Below, one piece after another: positions 21,380 to 32,950 of a stretch of DNA of 64,000 bases. Within the stretch, counting starts at the first letter, position 1. Every line of letters begins with the position of its first letter. A program made the translations under genes and the position numbers. The stretch is from Volvariella volvacea V23 (taxonomy: Eukaryota; Basidiomycota; Agaricomycetes; Agaricales; Pluteaceae): positions 585,979 through 649,978 of the forward strand of contig KB722741.1 of NCBI GenBank assembly GCA_000349905.1, given 5' to 3'. The notes beneath the pieces are model-generated. The model was not told the DNA's origin. It saw only the letters and a list, made by a program, of their open reading frames with translations, and did no database searches.

Positions 21380-23307
21380 CTAATTGTCAACCCTCGGGTA
21401 GAGGAAGGAGCCAACCAGAGCCTTCTGGATGCGGGACTGAAGCTTGTAATACGGGGTCACAAAGGTGACGTCGGTTCTGTTGGCCAGGCCGCCGCCGGCT
21501 CTGACGATGCCAACGATGCGGCCACCCCTCTCCAAGACGACGGCGCCCGAGTCTCCGCGGTCAGAGAAGGCACCATGGCCGCGGCCGTAGGACGAGACGA
21601 TGGTCTCCATGGTCTTGAACTTCTCGACAGCGACGTCACCTACGTGCTCGTAATGGATGACGCCTGCCTGGAGGCCGTTGACCCACCCGAACGTGGTGCC
21701 GGTGGCCTGGCCCGTCTTGACAACGGGCATGGCGGGCTCTCGATTGGCGTTGCGCTGCTTGGGCATCTTTATCTCGCTCTCGGGGACGACGCCCGAAATC
21801 TCGAGAAGGCGGTCGAGCGGGAACTCGTAGCCCCTCCTGTCGGTGATGTCAGGCCACATGAGGTCGCGGTAGGTTCCCTCGTCGATGCTGCCGCCTGTGC
21901 CGCGTGACGGACGAGATCAGGCGGAATCTCAGGACGAGACGGGAGAGAAGACGTACCGATAAAGACCTTGTTGCCCTCGAAGTCTGCATCGAAGGCGTCG
22001 GGGCGGAGTGCGATGGCGGCCCAATCCACCATGTAAGCGTCGGGCTGGTCCGACGAGGGGCAGATGGGTTCGGCGTAGAGGACGCGGCCAAGGAGCCGGT
22101 CTTCCGGCAGCGTTAGGTGCTTGGTGACGTGGTCATGTATGTCGTTGAGGGAGCCGATGGCCCGGGTGATCCTCTCCTCGTCGTTTCGAGCGTCCCCGAG
22201 CGCGTGGCGGACCGCGTTATGGCCGTTATCGAGGCGCGTCTGTAGGGTCTGGATCCTCCTCTGAAGCGAGGACCTGGACAGGGTGCGGTTGGCCATGCCG
22301 GTCATGATACCCGAGACGGACTTCTCGAAGGACTCAGTCCCGAGGGCGATGATCTCCTTGTGGTGGCGCTCGCCTGCCGTGAGGGTGACGCCCTTGGCGG
22401 CGTCGTCGGGGCAGGCGACGTGGCAGCAGGTGATGGCGATGATGTCGTTACTGTCTCGGCTGCGTTTGAGGTAGAAGCCGACGGTGCCTTCCATGTGCGG
22501 TTTCTTGACGGGCGTGATGGCGACGCCGAGCGTGGGCGTAAAGGGGTGGCGGGAGCCAGCGATGTCGCCGTAGATAGCGGGGTCGAGGCGCAGGAGCCTG
22601 GCGCCGGCCGTCTCGGTCGACTCCCACTCGCGGACGGCGACGTCGAGGTCCCCGAAGCCGGCCGGGCCGAGGATGGCGCGCTTGACGTGCTCGGCGACGG
22701 TCTTGGCCTGGACGAATTCAATGGTGCCTGGCAGGACGCCAATGATGACGAGGAGGGGGCAGAAGGGGGCCTCTTGCTTCGACCCGATCTTGGCGTCGGG
22801 CCTGGAGTTGGCGAAGCCGAGGCCCACCACCATGGTCGCCTTGACGCCTTGCTCGCCGAGATACGCCATGGTGGCCGCGACGATGCCGTCCCACTTGTCG
22901 GCGATGGGGTGGTCGTGGGCCACGGGCCGGATCTCGCGCCGGTATGGCTGGATGTTGGAGCCGGGCGGGGGCTGGGGCCAGGGCTTGCCCGTCTTGAAGA
23001 GCAGCGGACCCTCGCTGGGTGTGCCGAAGGTGTCGGAGAATGCGTCGGGGTAGTTGTCGGTGTAACGGGCCCTCTCGGCCGCGACCTTGGCCTCGGCGGC
23101 GGACTTGTCGTCGTCCGGGTCGGAGCCGGCCCCATCTTTCTTAAACCCAAGGCTGGTCGACGAGACCAAAGTCGAGATTGTGGAGTCGAGAGAGAGAGGG
23201 CCGGCATCGGGGGAGAACTCGGTGGTTATCTTCTCGAAACAACGAGCGAGGAATGTCGGGTTGACGCCGGGGACGTCGGGGAGGTGTTCTTGGGTGGGAA
23301 GGGACAC
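21380..23307 (-). CDS. Trypsin-like serine protease domain protein
   Basis: Two exons, complement(21380..21894, 21957..23307), 621 aa, joined as VFIG|GSIDEGTYRDLM with phases closing. The N-terminal 290 residues are an accessory region with no named domain. The His motif is IIAITCCHVACPDDAAKG (about 290-307) and the Ser motif is GAFSDRGDSGAVVLERGGRI near residue 575, followed by IVGIVRAGGG. A coiled segment of about 80 residues lies between them. The catalytic Asp is not assigned. GDSG and the His motif place it in the chymotrypsin fold; substrate and location are unknown, and there is no clear signal peptide. The gene is visibly GC- and CpG-rich with only one intron, unlike neighbours with many introns. 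Confidence 0.8.
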
Positions 23308-23771
23308 TGGGGAGGGACGGTCGGTAACGGGGGCGGATCAAGAGGAAGAGCCAAAGCACTCACTGGTGACAAATCGTTCTTGTCGATGAGAAAGCTCATA
23401 TGCAGGCAGTACGAAGCACAGAGGTGGGGAAGAATGTCAGACCCCTTTTTCATATTAAGACCCGGTGCCAGATGGGCGCTGCGTGGAAACGTCCTCACAC
23501 AGGACCCCTGGCATTTCAGTCAAATAAAACAGACACCAAACCCACTTTTCCAGCCGCTAGGCTGAACACCACAATGGACACAAAAGCGTGATCCAGAACA
23601 TAGATTGAATATGTAGTAAAAGCATCAACAAGTCAATGCAAGGGTATTCGTTGCTAGATATACAAATAGATTCACAGACCCTAGACTAAAGACGATAAAT
23701 TCGCCAATATAGATTCCGCGCATGCACATATAAAATCGGTTGTTTTTCGTCATTTTCTTCCCCCATCGTGG
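23308..23771. other. Promoter of the protease gene and 3' end of the nucleoporin-like gene
   Basis: No further coding signal on either strand; the long plus-strand frames running into this stretch are antisense shadows of the protease gene. Confidence 0.4.
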
Positions 23772-24824
23772 TCATTGTCCAAAACGGAATTGTGACACGG
23801 GTTGAGTAGCGCCAAAAGCGTGCGTCGGGGGTTGGGATGGCGCCATTCCGAACGGGAAAGCAGTCTGAGGTGCCAACGGGTTGGGCGTCATCGTTGTCGT
23901 CGTTGTCGTTGTCGGTGTCGCCCCTGCCGTTGACCCGAAAAGCGTAGGTTGCGACGCCTGGAATCCCGGGACCGGTGCAGGAACAGCACCAGAGAAAGCT
24001 TTTATAATTTCTTCCGAATTGAGCTCACGTCCCGTGCGCATGTACGCAAATCGGAGTTCCTGTCATTCCAAAGGGCGAGTCACCAGTAAAAATGACGCGT
24101 GGGATTTTGAAGAGCCAAATTGTTCGTCGACGGATGAACGCACCTCTGGGCTGTGTTTGGAGAAGGGTGTCTGGCCGACGATGCTTTGGATCTGTTCGCC
24201 GGGGGCGAGACCGGTGTTGGGGGTTTGCGATTCGATGGCGCCTTGGACGAATGCGAAGGTTGGGACAGGGGTTGGGGGGTGTCTGAATCCGGCGGCATAG
24301 GCAAAGTAGCGCATTTCCTGAGGTTGGATGAGGGAGGTAGAAGTCATCGATAGTGCTCTTCTTGAGTGTAAAGCGCAGAGGAAGCGCGTACCTCGTGCGA
24401 GTAGGTTCGGAATCCCGGCACACAACATATGCTCTCGAACGTCTCGTCCGCTTCCTTGACGGTCGTGTACGGCTGAGAAGCCTGGAGGTCGAGGTGCTGG
24501 TGCGCAACAACAGGGTAAATGGAGGGTGTTTGCAATCTTGACGCCCGGAACGGTGAACGACCATCAACTCACCGATACACTCATCTGACTCTCCGGGTAC
24601 GGTCTGAACAACAGCGGCAGTCCCTGGCTTATGCGCTCGGTATCGGATGTCGGCGTCTGCGGACACGGCATAGGTGGTCTTCCCGTCGTTGAATATGCTT
24701 TAATGTAATCCTCAATCCGGACCTCCTATAGCCATCATTGGCATCGACGCTTCCTTCAACCAGCGATGGACCTCACCTCGAAGCTTCGCGAGAAGGGCCC
24801 GTGGACGACAGGTATGCTCATCAT
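23772..24824 (-). CDS. FG-nucleoporin-like protein with PFS-EELR repeats
   Basis: Five exons, all phase 0: complement(23772..24059, 24144..24317, 24392..24481, 24573..24725, 24777..24824), 250 aa. The start is the ATG at 24824, with another at 24821. The protein holds three copies of a short repeat: GPFSRSFEEVRIEDYIKAY, CCVPGFRTYSHEEMRYFAY and TPFSKHSPEELRFAYMRTGR. Each is interrupted by an intron just before the second Glu. The C-terminus is FG-type low complexity (LFGS, FPFGM, HAFGATQ, FRFGQ end). The EELR-EDY repeat recalls the segment of Nup98/Nup116 nucleoporins (family knowledge), and FG repeats line the pore channel. Identity as a specific Nup is not settled. Confidence 0.7.
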
Positions 24825-24982
24825 CGTCAGGGGATGGCTCGATGTCGACGACATGCTGGAGGGATAGATTGATGGTTCTGGCTGAGGCACGGTAGCTGGA
24901 GGCAAATTGGTACCGGACGAACGTGACACGCGTGGGCGACATTGAGCGCGGACAGCTGGCTTACGAAAGCAACACCAATGCA

Positions 24983-25067
24983 GGGCACATGGTGTAGTTG
25001 GTTATCACGCCCGCTTAGCACTTCGTCTGCTTGCGGGCGGTGCCCGGTTCAATTCCGGGTGTGTCCA
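24983..25067 (+). tRNA. tRNA-Ala (AGC), intron-containing, copy 1
   Basis: Acceptor stem GGGCACA pairs with TGTGTCC and includes the G3:U70 pair that marks alanine tRNAs. The D-arm and a T-arm with loop TTCAATT are complete. Anticodon stem CCCGC/GCGGG encloses TT-AGC-A, followed by an 11-nt intron (CTTCGTCTGCT) at the canonical 37/38 site. Discriminator A at 25067; a T run follows as pol III terminator. Internal A and B boxes are intact. Confidence 0.95.
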
Positions 25068-25334
25068 CGTATTTTTGTTTTGGAAAACGGAAGCAATTTG
25101 CATTGATGACGTAATTTACATTCTAAAGCTGAAAGGGAGAAGATCCTCTCATGACAACCTTTGACCGGCACTGTTGCTACTCCCGTGTTGCTTGCCTCCA
25201 TCCACCACGCTGAAGTCAGGTCTCACAGGACTTGCAACAGTCAAAGTCTCCCAAGGTGCGACCCCGCGGCTCTCCACAGCGAGGAGGAAACCCGACGGCT
25301 GATAAGCGCCTCCAGTGACCATCAACACGACACC

Positions 25335-27437
25335 ATGCCCAAGAAGCCCAAGGTGGTCGAAGTGGAGGACGACTCCAAGTACTTTACAGTCTACAGGCCA
25401 TATCCTCTCAACGCGGCGTGGCTCATAGACGATCACTGCAAGCAGTTCATCCTGTGGATTGCTACGTGTATAGGGACCATCGACCCTATCTTTGCGCTTT
25501 ATCACAGGCCAGGGGTGAGCGGCGTTCCGTCCTTTGTTGTCCCCTCTTCCTCCTGGGCGCTTGCCTCATGGCAGGGCATTATGGCTCGCGGGGTGTCCAT
25601 TCGAACACTTCCGGTGTGGGCGGCCGAGTTGCTTACGTTCTGCTTCTTTCATCTAGTCCGACTCGATGGTGGTGGTGGAGATTGACAAGGGCTGGAACGA
25701 GGACGACAGGCTGCTCGGACAGCATTCGTGGTCCAAGTTTCTGACCAAGGCTACTCCTGCGGATAGCGAGCGAGTATCCCAAGTCTTTTACTCGTTCTAC
25801 AATAGCTTCGTTGGACTAGGCAAGGACGGTGAGTTTGTCGCTCGGGAATGATCATTTTGGGCGTGAGGGTACTATGTGATTCATACGTCTAGGTTGGAAA
25901 CGGGTGGAAGTCAGGCAGCAGTGGAGGAAGGATTGGCGCCCGAATAACATGTAAGATTGAATGAATATTTGCGACTCTGCATAACCCTATTCGTTGGCAC
26001 AGGGTTATACGGACACCGTATCCACCAACAGAGTGGTGTCCCGTTCCACAAGTGAACATGGTCGGCAAGAACATCTGTCGGCATCTTCCCGCTAGGCTCG
26101 CGAAGCCTGCCCCGAAAGCGCCTCCACTTGGTAACTTCGTCCCCGCTGCTGTGTGTGCTAGTTGGAGCTCATTGGAGTTTAGTCCCTGGTTCTGCCGCAT
26201 GGGCTCGGAAAAACCAGCCCCCAACACCCGTAGAGGTTGTACCTGAGTCTAAAAGTGCTGCCGCTCCACTTGCAAAGACTAACCCAACCAAGTCTCCCGT
26301 GATCACACCAAAGACAATCTCACTCACAACGCCAGCCCGAGCACCGCCCAAGACGGGAGGAGCGACGACGGCTACCAAGAAGCAAGCCCCGGCCTGTTCG
26401 TCCTGTCGCTTGCTTCCGCAGAGTGATCGTGAACTGACTGACCTCTCGTATCTAGGGAACGGAGGCTCCAAACCGCAGATCACACAGTCGTTTCAGTCGT
26501 CAGCGTTCCCCGCCCTTTCGGCGGCGCCTCAGGCTGCTGCGCCGGCAACGGGCCCTGTGTGGAATAGTGCCTTGCCGTCTAATGTCAAGTCGCCTCACGT
26601 AGTTCCACCGGCGCCCAAGGCTACTGTTCCTATTTCGAAGGGTAAACCAAGGAATGGGTCCTTGTCAAAGGGAGGAGCGCAAGCCTCCTCCCCTCCGGCT
26701 CCAGCTCCACCCGCCCCCACGCAACAATCACCTGTACAAGCTCAAGTTGCGGAGGTGACTGCCAACATGGAGAAGTTGTATGCGGGTGACAGCGATTCTG
26801 ATGATTCAGGATACATCCCGGTTCCCACCGGAAAGAAGGGCAAAGGAAGGAAAGCCGAAGAGAGCTTTGACGGCGGCGATCATGATCGTGACGATTGGGG
26901 TGATGGCTGGAGCAATGCTGCGCGCGAGCCTGGGCGCGGGCCGTCCGGTGGGAGTGGCCGGTCAAACGTCGTGTATGCGGATGCGTATGGCGATGAATCT
27001 GAGGAGGAGGGAGGGGATTTGTGGACTCCGTACTACGAGGGACAGACTAATCAGCCTGCTGGCGAGGTCTGTCCTGTGCATGGTGTGGTCTGTGGAGGGA
27101 AAGGGATTTGTCTCGATTTTGCTAGGTACTTGAAGCAGAAGAAGAGGGAGGAGGAGGCTGCGGCTGCGGCTGCTCAGGGTGAGGATGAGGAGGAGAAGGC
27201 CGGGTGGGAGAATAAGAAGAAGAAAAAGAGGAGGAATAGGAAGAAGGACAGCGGTGGTGGTCAGTCGAAGCTTGGGGGAGTGGAACAGGAGGATAGCCGC
27301 GGTGGGGCTGTTGAGACTGTCCTTCGAACTCCTCCGCCTGAGGGTGAGTGCGGTTTCTGGTTGTGGATGATTGGGATGACTCATGTTGGTCTTTTGTAGA
27401 AGCGAGGCCACTGGATTCGGATGAAGAGTTCTTTTGA
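25335..27437 (+). CDS. Uncharacterised CPVHG-motif protein (578 aa)
   Basis: Six exons with closing phases: 25335..25514, 25657..25828, 25893..25950, 26003..26130, 26183..27343, 27400..27437. The folded N-terminal part reads KYFTVYRPYPLNAAWLIDDH, KQFILWIATCIGTIDPIFAL, MVVVEIDKGW, LLGQHSWSKFLTKATPADSE, GWKRVEVRQQWRKDWRPNNM and RTPYPPTEWCPVPQVN. A long Pro/Ala/Ser-rich linker follows, then acidic and RG-rich stretches, the motif EVCPVHGVVCGGKGICLDFA plus RYLKQKKREEE, a Lys/Arg-rich patch and an end DSDEEFF. CPVHG..C..KG.C may bind metal, but this is a guess. A 60-nt piece at 26396-26455 has GT...AG ends and divides by three, so it could be an extra intron. I do not recognise the function. Confidence 0.8.
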
Positions 27438-27836
27438 GTATCGTTCAGTTGCAAGGAAGAACGCTACAAGTATGCTTTGAACGTTCACCTGTTGTATTTG
27501 CTTTCGATGCTGTGTATTGTGTAACGAGCGCTGTCAATCGGCCTGAATTTGTGCCCCAAAATGCAGGATTTATGCAAGTTGCCAGGGAGCGCTGCCGTTG
27601 ACGCGATGAATAGATTTATGCACACCGACACCGCCTTGTTCAGCGACAATGAGCAGAACAAGATGCGCCCCCCAGATTCTGATATTCCCACGAGTCAAGG
27701 AATGTGGGAGCTCGAGAAAATATTACGTTGGGCCTGCCATCGACATCTTCCCTTGACAACCCTTTGAATAATGCGATAGTTTTCTGCCTTCCTCCATCTC
27801 CGCCCCACGCTCATTGACACCGACTCTTTTGCGATC
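27438..27836. other. Intergenic, no gene seen
   Basis: Short spacer between two plus-strand genes; contains the 3' UTR of the first and promoter of the second. Confidence 0.4.
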
Positions 27837-28779
27837 ATGCTATCCGCTCCGTTCGTTATTACAAGACAGCCAACTCGAGGCCCGACGATGGGCCTTGTGG
27901 ATCCTTGCTCCCTGGAGGACTTGGAACATACCTGGCAGTGCCACCAAGCGATGGGCGAAAAGCAGCATCTCCCACACTGTCGTCTGTATAAACCGAAATT
28001 AGGCGATTCTGACATACATCCCCACCACCATTACCATCCCCATCAATGCGCACACGACTCTTCCTCCCCGCACATTCCTCATCCCAAACCCTCACCGCAT
28101 CTTACGCCCCGCGTCTTCCGTCTCGTCCTCGTCCTGTGGGCGTTCCTGCTCGCGGGCATCGTCGGCATCACCTTGGCCGTCATAACTGACCTCGGCTCGG
28201 GGTCCCTTCCGCTGGCCGTGATGGCGTTCTCTTTCCTGGGCCACGGTGCCGATGCCGGTGGGCGTTGTACTATTTCTGCTGCTGCTGCTGCTGCTGCTGC
28301 ACATGGTGCTTCCACTGGATCTGTGGGGAGTTTTCTGGGCAAGAGGCAGGTGGAAAGTCCGAGCATGGTGACCGTTACGCCGTTGAGCACTGCGGGCCTG
28401 AGTGCGAGTGCAACCGTAAGCGCAACGGAGACTGCGACTGCTGCTGCTTCTGCTACTCCCGGAAGCGGCGAAGACACTGCCTTTAATCTTGGTGAGAGGA
28501 TTCACGTCTCGCGGCCTTACCTGTGCGATTTCCCCCTCCCTCTTTAGTGTGTTGACTTGGGTTTGTCGTTTTGTTTGTTGCAGGTGTCGTCGTCGCGGTC
28601 GTGTTTGGACTGCTCGCTGCGTTCGTTATGGTTCTCATCATCGCGTCTTGCAAAGGTCCGGCGCACCAGGCTGTAATTTTTTTTTTGTTTATCGTGTGCT
28701 GATAATAGATTTCATTTCATTAGGGGCAGGAAGCAGACACCCGTGCCACGGCTGCTGCGCGTCTGGATGCCAGTGCTGA
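27837..28779 (+). CDS. Two-helix membrane protein with His-rich and polyalanine segments
   Basis: Three exons with closing phases: 27837..28491, 28584..28655, 28724..28779, 260 aa. Residues 60-80 are His-rich (HPHHHYHPHQ). A hydrophobic segment LVLVLWAFLLAGIVGITLAV spans about 98-120. A Ser/Thr/Ala-rich region including polyalanine encoded by a CTG/GCT run follows, then a second hydrophobic segment GVVVAVVFGLLAAFVMVLII and a Cys-rich end (HPCHGCCASGCQC). The layout suggests a small plasma-membrane or vacuolar protein. No family is recognised and function is unknown. Confidence 0.65.
28276..28300 (+). repeat. CTG trinucleotide microsatellite in coding sequence
   Basis: Eight tandem CTG units encoding the polyalanine of the membrane protein at 27837-28779. 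Confidence 0.9.
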
Positions 28780-29783
28780 ATCGTCCACTCTCGCCACCGA
28801 CCAGGCTGTATCCCTTGTCAGCCAGCGTCCATCCGCTACTACCATCCAGCTGCTAATACGCCTTGCTTTGCTCTGCCGTTCTTGTACATGTGATTCAGTA
28901 CTGACACATATTCCACCATTCACACTGGCACCGGTTGCAGCTGCTACATTTGCATCTGCATGGGACTCTGGATGCACATGCACATGCGCGGGCAGCATTT
29001 GTAGGATCTGGGATCTTGTGGCCCCTTTAATTCCGTATTCGTAAACCACCTACGGCGTGGGCCCCCTTGTACAAAGTTCGCGTGATGTTGGGATGTAATG
29101 GTTGCGATACTGCTTTTTTTCCTGTCTCTAGATACTGTTTAATCCATCGGACATTTGGGCTTGTAGAGAAGTTGAAATAGTATTTGGACTTTTTGATCCT
29201 GTAAGACCAAGGTTGGAAGGCGCTGCAACTCGTAAATTAAGGGTTTCGGTAAGTACAACAAGTTTGATAAAAAAATCCAAGAGTTTTCGCTGCAACTTTG
29301 ACAAAGTTTCTGTAGACATGCCTATTTTTGCCAAAGTTGCGGTGAAAAAAATTTCTTTACAGGAAGCAACGACTTGGATTTTTGACTAGTTTTTGCAGAA
29401 ACGTCTATTTCCGCCAAAGTTCTTAGTTTTTTTTTTTGACAAAATGCTTGTCATACAGCAAGCACGTCTGACCGGAGGCATTTGTTCATTACCTCACGAA
29501 AAAAAAGCCAATGCCGAATTTATATTCCATCATTCATCATGAAAATTCCGTCTGTTATTATTGTCGATCTACGATCTAATACATTTGCTTGCTAAGCTTT
29601 TTACAAGTGGCTCATTACCGATACATATTCCACCTCTCACGCCATTCACAACGACTGCGGCCCCATCGGACACAGCAGCATGTGGAGGGTTGCGTGACCT
29701 CTTCAGTCCGTGTCGTAAATCAAAGTCGCGTTTGTCCTCTTTTCCTGTCCCTAAACACGATTCAATTTATTGAACAATAGGCG
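28780..29783. other. Intergenic, AT-rich with homopolymer A/T runs
   Basis: No gene seen. Contains a degenerate direct repeat (29297-29421, described separately) and several A or T runs of 7-12 bases. Confidence 0.4.
29297..29421 (+). repeat. Degenerate tandem repeat, period about 84 nt
   Basis: Two similar blocks start at 29297 and 29381. Each begins TTTGAC, contains a GTAGAC/GCAGAA then CTATTT element, and ends with GCCAAAGTT. Origin unknown. Confidence 0.5.
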
Positions 29784-32166
29784 TTAGTGAAACACAGATT
29801 TTGAAATGAACTTTGGAGGACGTACGTTCTCTTTCCAGCAAATCTGTGCTTTCAGCTCCGTAAGACCGAGCAACAAGACGATCTCGTAGTCGATGGCGTA
29901 GTAAACCCCGCCAGACGAGTTGGTCCTTTGTTGCATGAGGTGGCTGACGGTGGTCATGTCGACCGGGATGGAGCACATGGTTCTATAATCCGTATCCATG
30001 TTTTCTGTGCAGAGCAGTTATACCATTGTAACGGGAACTGAATAGCCAACGACTCACCCTCGGCTGCCCATCGTGGGCGAGCAAGTGGGCCGTAGTAAGC
30101 GGAAATACGCTCTACCACGCTTTGCTTCAAGTTGGCCAGTGTGTAATCCGAACGGATGTACGTCCGTCGGTATTCATGGTCCTCAGTAACTTTCGTGTCC
30201 TGTGGGGTAGGGGATAAATACGAGGTCATGGAACGTTGAGCTGAACTAACGACTTGCCTTGGGCAGAATGACATCAAAGAAATTGGGGATGCGCTGTACA
30301 CCATCGGCACCGACCACGATTTTGGACTTTCTGGCCACAAACTCGGCATCGTTGGGGTCGTACCAGCCGTTGCATATATAGCCGAATGTGTGCTTCGCGA
30401 TACGAGCTCTGACGTAGTTGTCTAGGTAGTAAGATACGGCACCGTCCGCGACAGCCTTTGCTCTGCATGCAAAAAGGGTGTATCTTCAGAGGTAGCACAC
30501 AGGGCACGAGCAACTGGCACTCACGCTTGGTTGTCGGGTCTGTAAATTGCGACTCCCATTGGGTCAAACTTGGCCTTTAGTGATCTGAAGAGGTACTCAT
30601 TGCTGGCAAATCCACCAACGAAGAATACAATCTAACACAAGAGTGAGCATAATCATCTGACGGCAATCTCAATTTTGAAATATACCTTGATCTGATTCTT
30701 CTTGAAGGCCTCGTCTATGATATTTTGAATGGTCTGAACTGAGGGGTCAAAGAACTTGGCGACGATGGATCTGCAATCCCAGTGAGCTTGATATTTGGAG
30801 CCCCGTGATTAGGATGGAACATACCCGTCGAGCTTCAATTGGCCGTTGCGAATGTTGAGTTCTGGATCCCTGTCTCGCATGGTACCAAACTTGATGTAGG
30901 CAGCCTCTGCAGGGTCCTTGAACCTCAGCTTGGTGGTCTTGTCAAAGATCTTGGCCATCTCTGGGACGTCTTCCTTCCATTTGGTGCGGTTGAAGTAGTC
31001 TATATAAACAACGTTAGGTGTGCAATTTGGATCGAGATCAAATAACCATACTTTGGAGGTATAGGCTTGCTCTTTGTGTTACGAAGACGGCACCCTGAAG
31101 ATAGCCTGCATATATTCCGTTAGATTGACTTGTTTGTATACCGTGAACAAGCTTACACTGAGGTGCAGCAATTTCTTCGTATGTGGCAACATTTTGTGGG
31201 TTCTTCTTGTATTCACTCGCGTCAACGGTTCCTCCTCCAGCATCAAGGACCAGGATGCGATCGTTTTCCTATTTAAAACGCTAGATTAGCTCTCCCAAGA
31301 ATCATGGCGTAGCGTAACCACTCACCTGGAGCTGGTTCTGCATAATGTTATTCGAAACACAGTAATGCAAACTCGCCTCCCCCTCCGTCACAAAGTGCAC
31401 GCTCTCCCTCCCAGCTGGTGTATCCGACACAAGGCCAGCCTGAACTGCTGCATCTCGCATCTGCGCTTGCTGCGGGCCGCCCCATCCATTGGGATGGGTC
31501 AAGACGAACTCTTTCGCCGAGTTCCAGATCGCGGCGCCGTTGACGACCACGTCGGAGATGTACCGACGGGCACAGTCGACGATGTAGCGCAGGAAGTCGG
31601 CATAGACGCTTATGATGGTTTTGCCAGGGGGCAAAGGAGGAAGGTCTGTGGAGATTTCGGCGTGTAGGTCTTTAGGGCGGAGGTGAAGCTTGAACCTAAA
31701 GGAAATATCAACAAAGATTAAAAAAGCCTGGAGTTGAGTAGATGTGCTGGGAGACTGACCATTCGAGTCGGAGGAGATTTTCATCTTCCATTCGTTCTCG
31801 GATGGAGTTTTGGTCTGCTTCTGCTCCGACGGCTACGACTTGTCCGGCAGGGTTGTAGATGATGACGGTAGGGATTCGTGAGTCGCCACCAATACCCTCT
31901 TGTGCGGGATATCTAAAAATTGAAATTGAGACATGATAACAAGAGTGTTGGAGAGGGAGAGATAACAAACCTGGTAACATTCTTGACTTCTGGAACTAAT
32001 CCTGGGTTGAGGATACTGTATTTGTGTTAATATCCTGACCAGAGCGCACACAACGGACTTGATCAACGCACCAATACGAAACGCCACTATACGTTGTGCC
32101 GAGGTCGACAGCGATAATGAGTTTTCTGGCTGTCCCGTTGTAAGCTGATCTGGTTGATGGTGCCAT
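29784..32166 (-). CDS. HSPA12-like Hsp70 family ATPase
   Basis: Start ATG at 32166 (MAPSTRSAYNGTARK), about eleven exons. Closed junctions include 32072..32166, 31971..32015, 31912..31760, 31695..31326, 31268..31157 and 31105..31052. Motifs: LIIAVDLGTTYSGVSY (phosphate-1), FPAQ-type YPAQEGIGGDSRIPTVIIY, the connect-type NGWGGPQQAQMRDAAVQAGL, FVTEGEASLHYC, ILVLDAGGGTVDASEY (phosphate-2), GAVFVTQR, VVFFVGGFASNEYLFRSLKA (adenosine motif), AVADGAVSYYLDNYVRARIA. The C-terminus is a short beta-like tail ending at 29784 rather than an EEVD substrate lid, as in HSPA12 relatives. These proteins are expanded in Agaricomycetes and their clients are largely unknown; ATP binding is expected from the intact loops. 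Confidence 0.92.
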
Positions 32167-32950
32167 GGTAGACGATCGTCTGTACGCAAGGTAATTGCTG
32201 AGGGAGAAAATGAGAATATGACAATGATGCTTTTATCTCACCTCTTCCCAGTGCTTGCCTAGCCCGAAGAACTAAGGAATCACCGATAGGCTATGTGGCG
32301 CTCCACATTATGAATGATGACAGAAAGAATGGTGAACGTGTTTGCATTCAGGCGTCGTGATTGTACAGAAGGATTATTCCCCACGGGCATAGCACCATGC
32401 TCTATAGCTGTTCTTGAATTGAATTGCTTTCCGTTATCTATGACGAGAGGTAATTCAACTCCGGTCATGTGCTAGGGTTCTAAGCGCCCAAATCAGTGAA
32501 GGATGATGAATGATAAGGATGATAAGTTTCCGGTGTGGTGATTCCTCCGAGATACCACATTAACTTTCCTATTGCGTACAGGGACTTACTTCTCGGCGTT
32601 GCTGTTAATGAATGAGTTGGATGAACACTACTTTTCTAAGTAAATACTACGCAATACCAGGAGCCAATGAGCATCCGGAACCGCACAGCATACTCATTCA
32701 TCAAATTAGCCGCCAAGGGACCTCGCATAGCCTCAGGTGATATCCACTCACCGGATAGCCAACAGGGATCAGAACGAACCCCAAACGGGTTGTTGGTCCA
32801 AAAGTCCTTGAACGGGGTAAAGAGGGTGAATAACTAGAGGGGATGACAGCAGGCTTGAATCCAAATACTATGACGATAGATAAACTTTGTTAAAACGGGT
32901 GGATATCCAACCTCGCTAGCACTGTTAGGTATTTTCCCTCGCCGTCAAGA
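32167..32950. other. Divergent promoter region of the Hsp70-like and coiled-coil genes
   Basis: No coding frame recognised. Both flanking genes are transcribed away from it. Confidence 0.4.

Noticed and set aside
22302..23207. 301-codon minus-strand frame rich in Ser/Pro/Arg/Thr
   Set aside because: Alternate-frame shadow of the protease gene caused by high GC.
22360..23565. 401-codon plus-strand open frame
   Set aside because: Antisense to the trypsin-like gene. Its Gly/Val/Asp-rich composition is the complement of the GC-rich coding strand and no domain is visible.
29100..29560. Candidate solo LTR
   Set aside because: No TG...CA ends with a flanking target-site duplication could be found; only a degenerate tandem repeat is supported.
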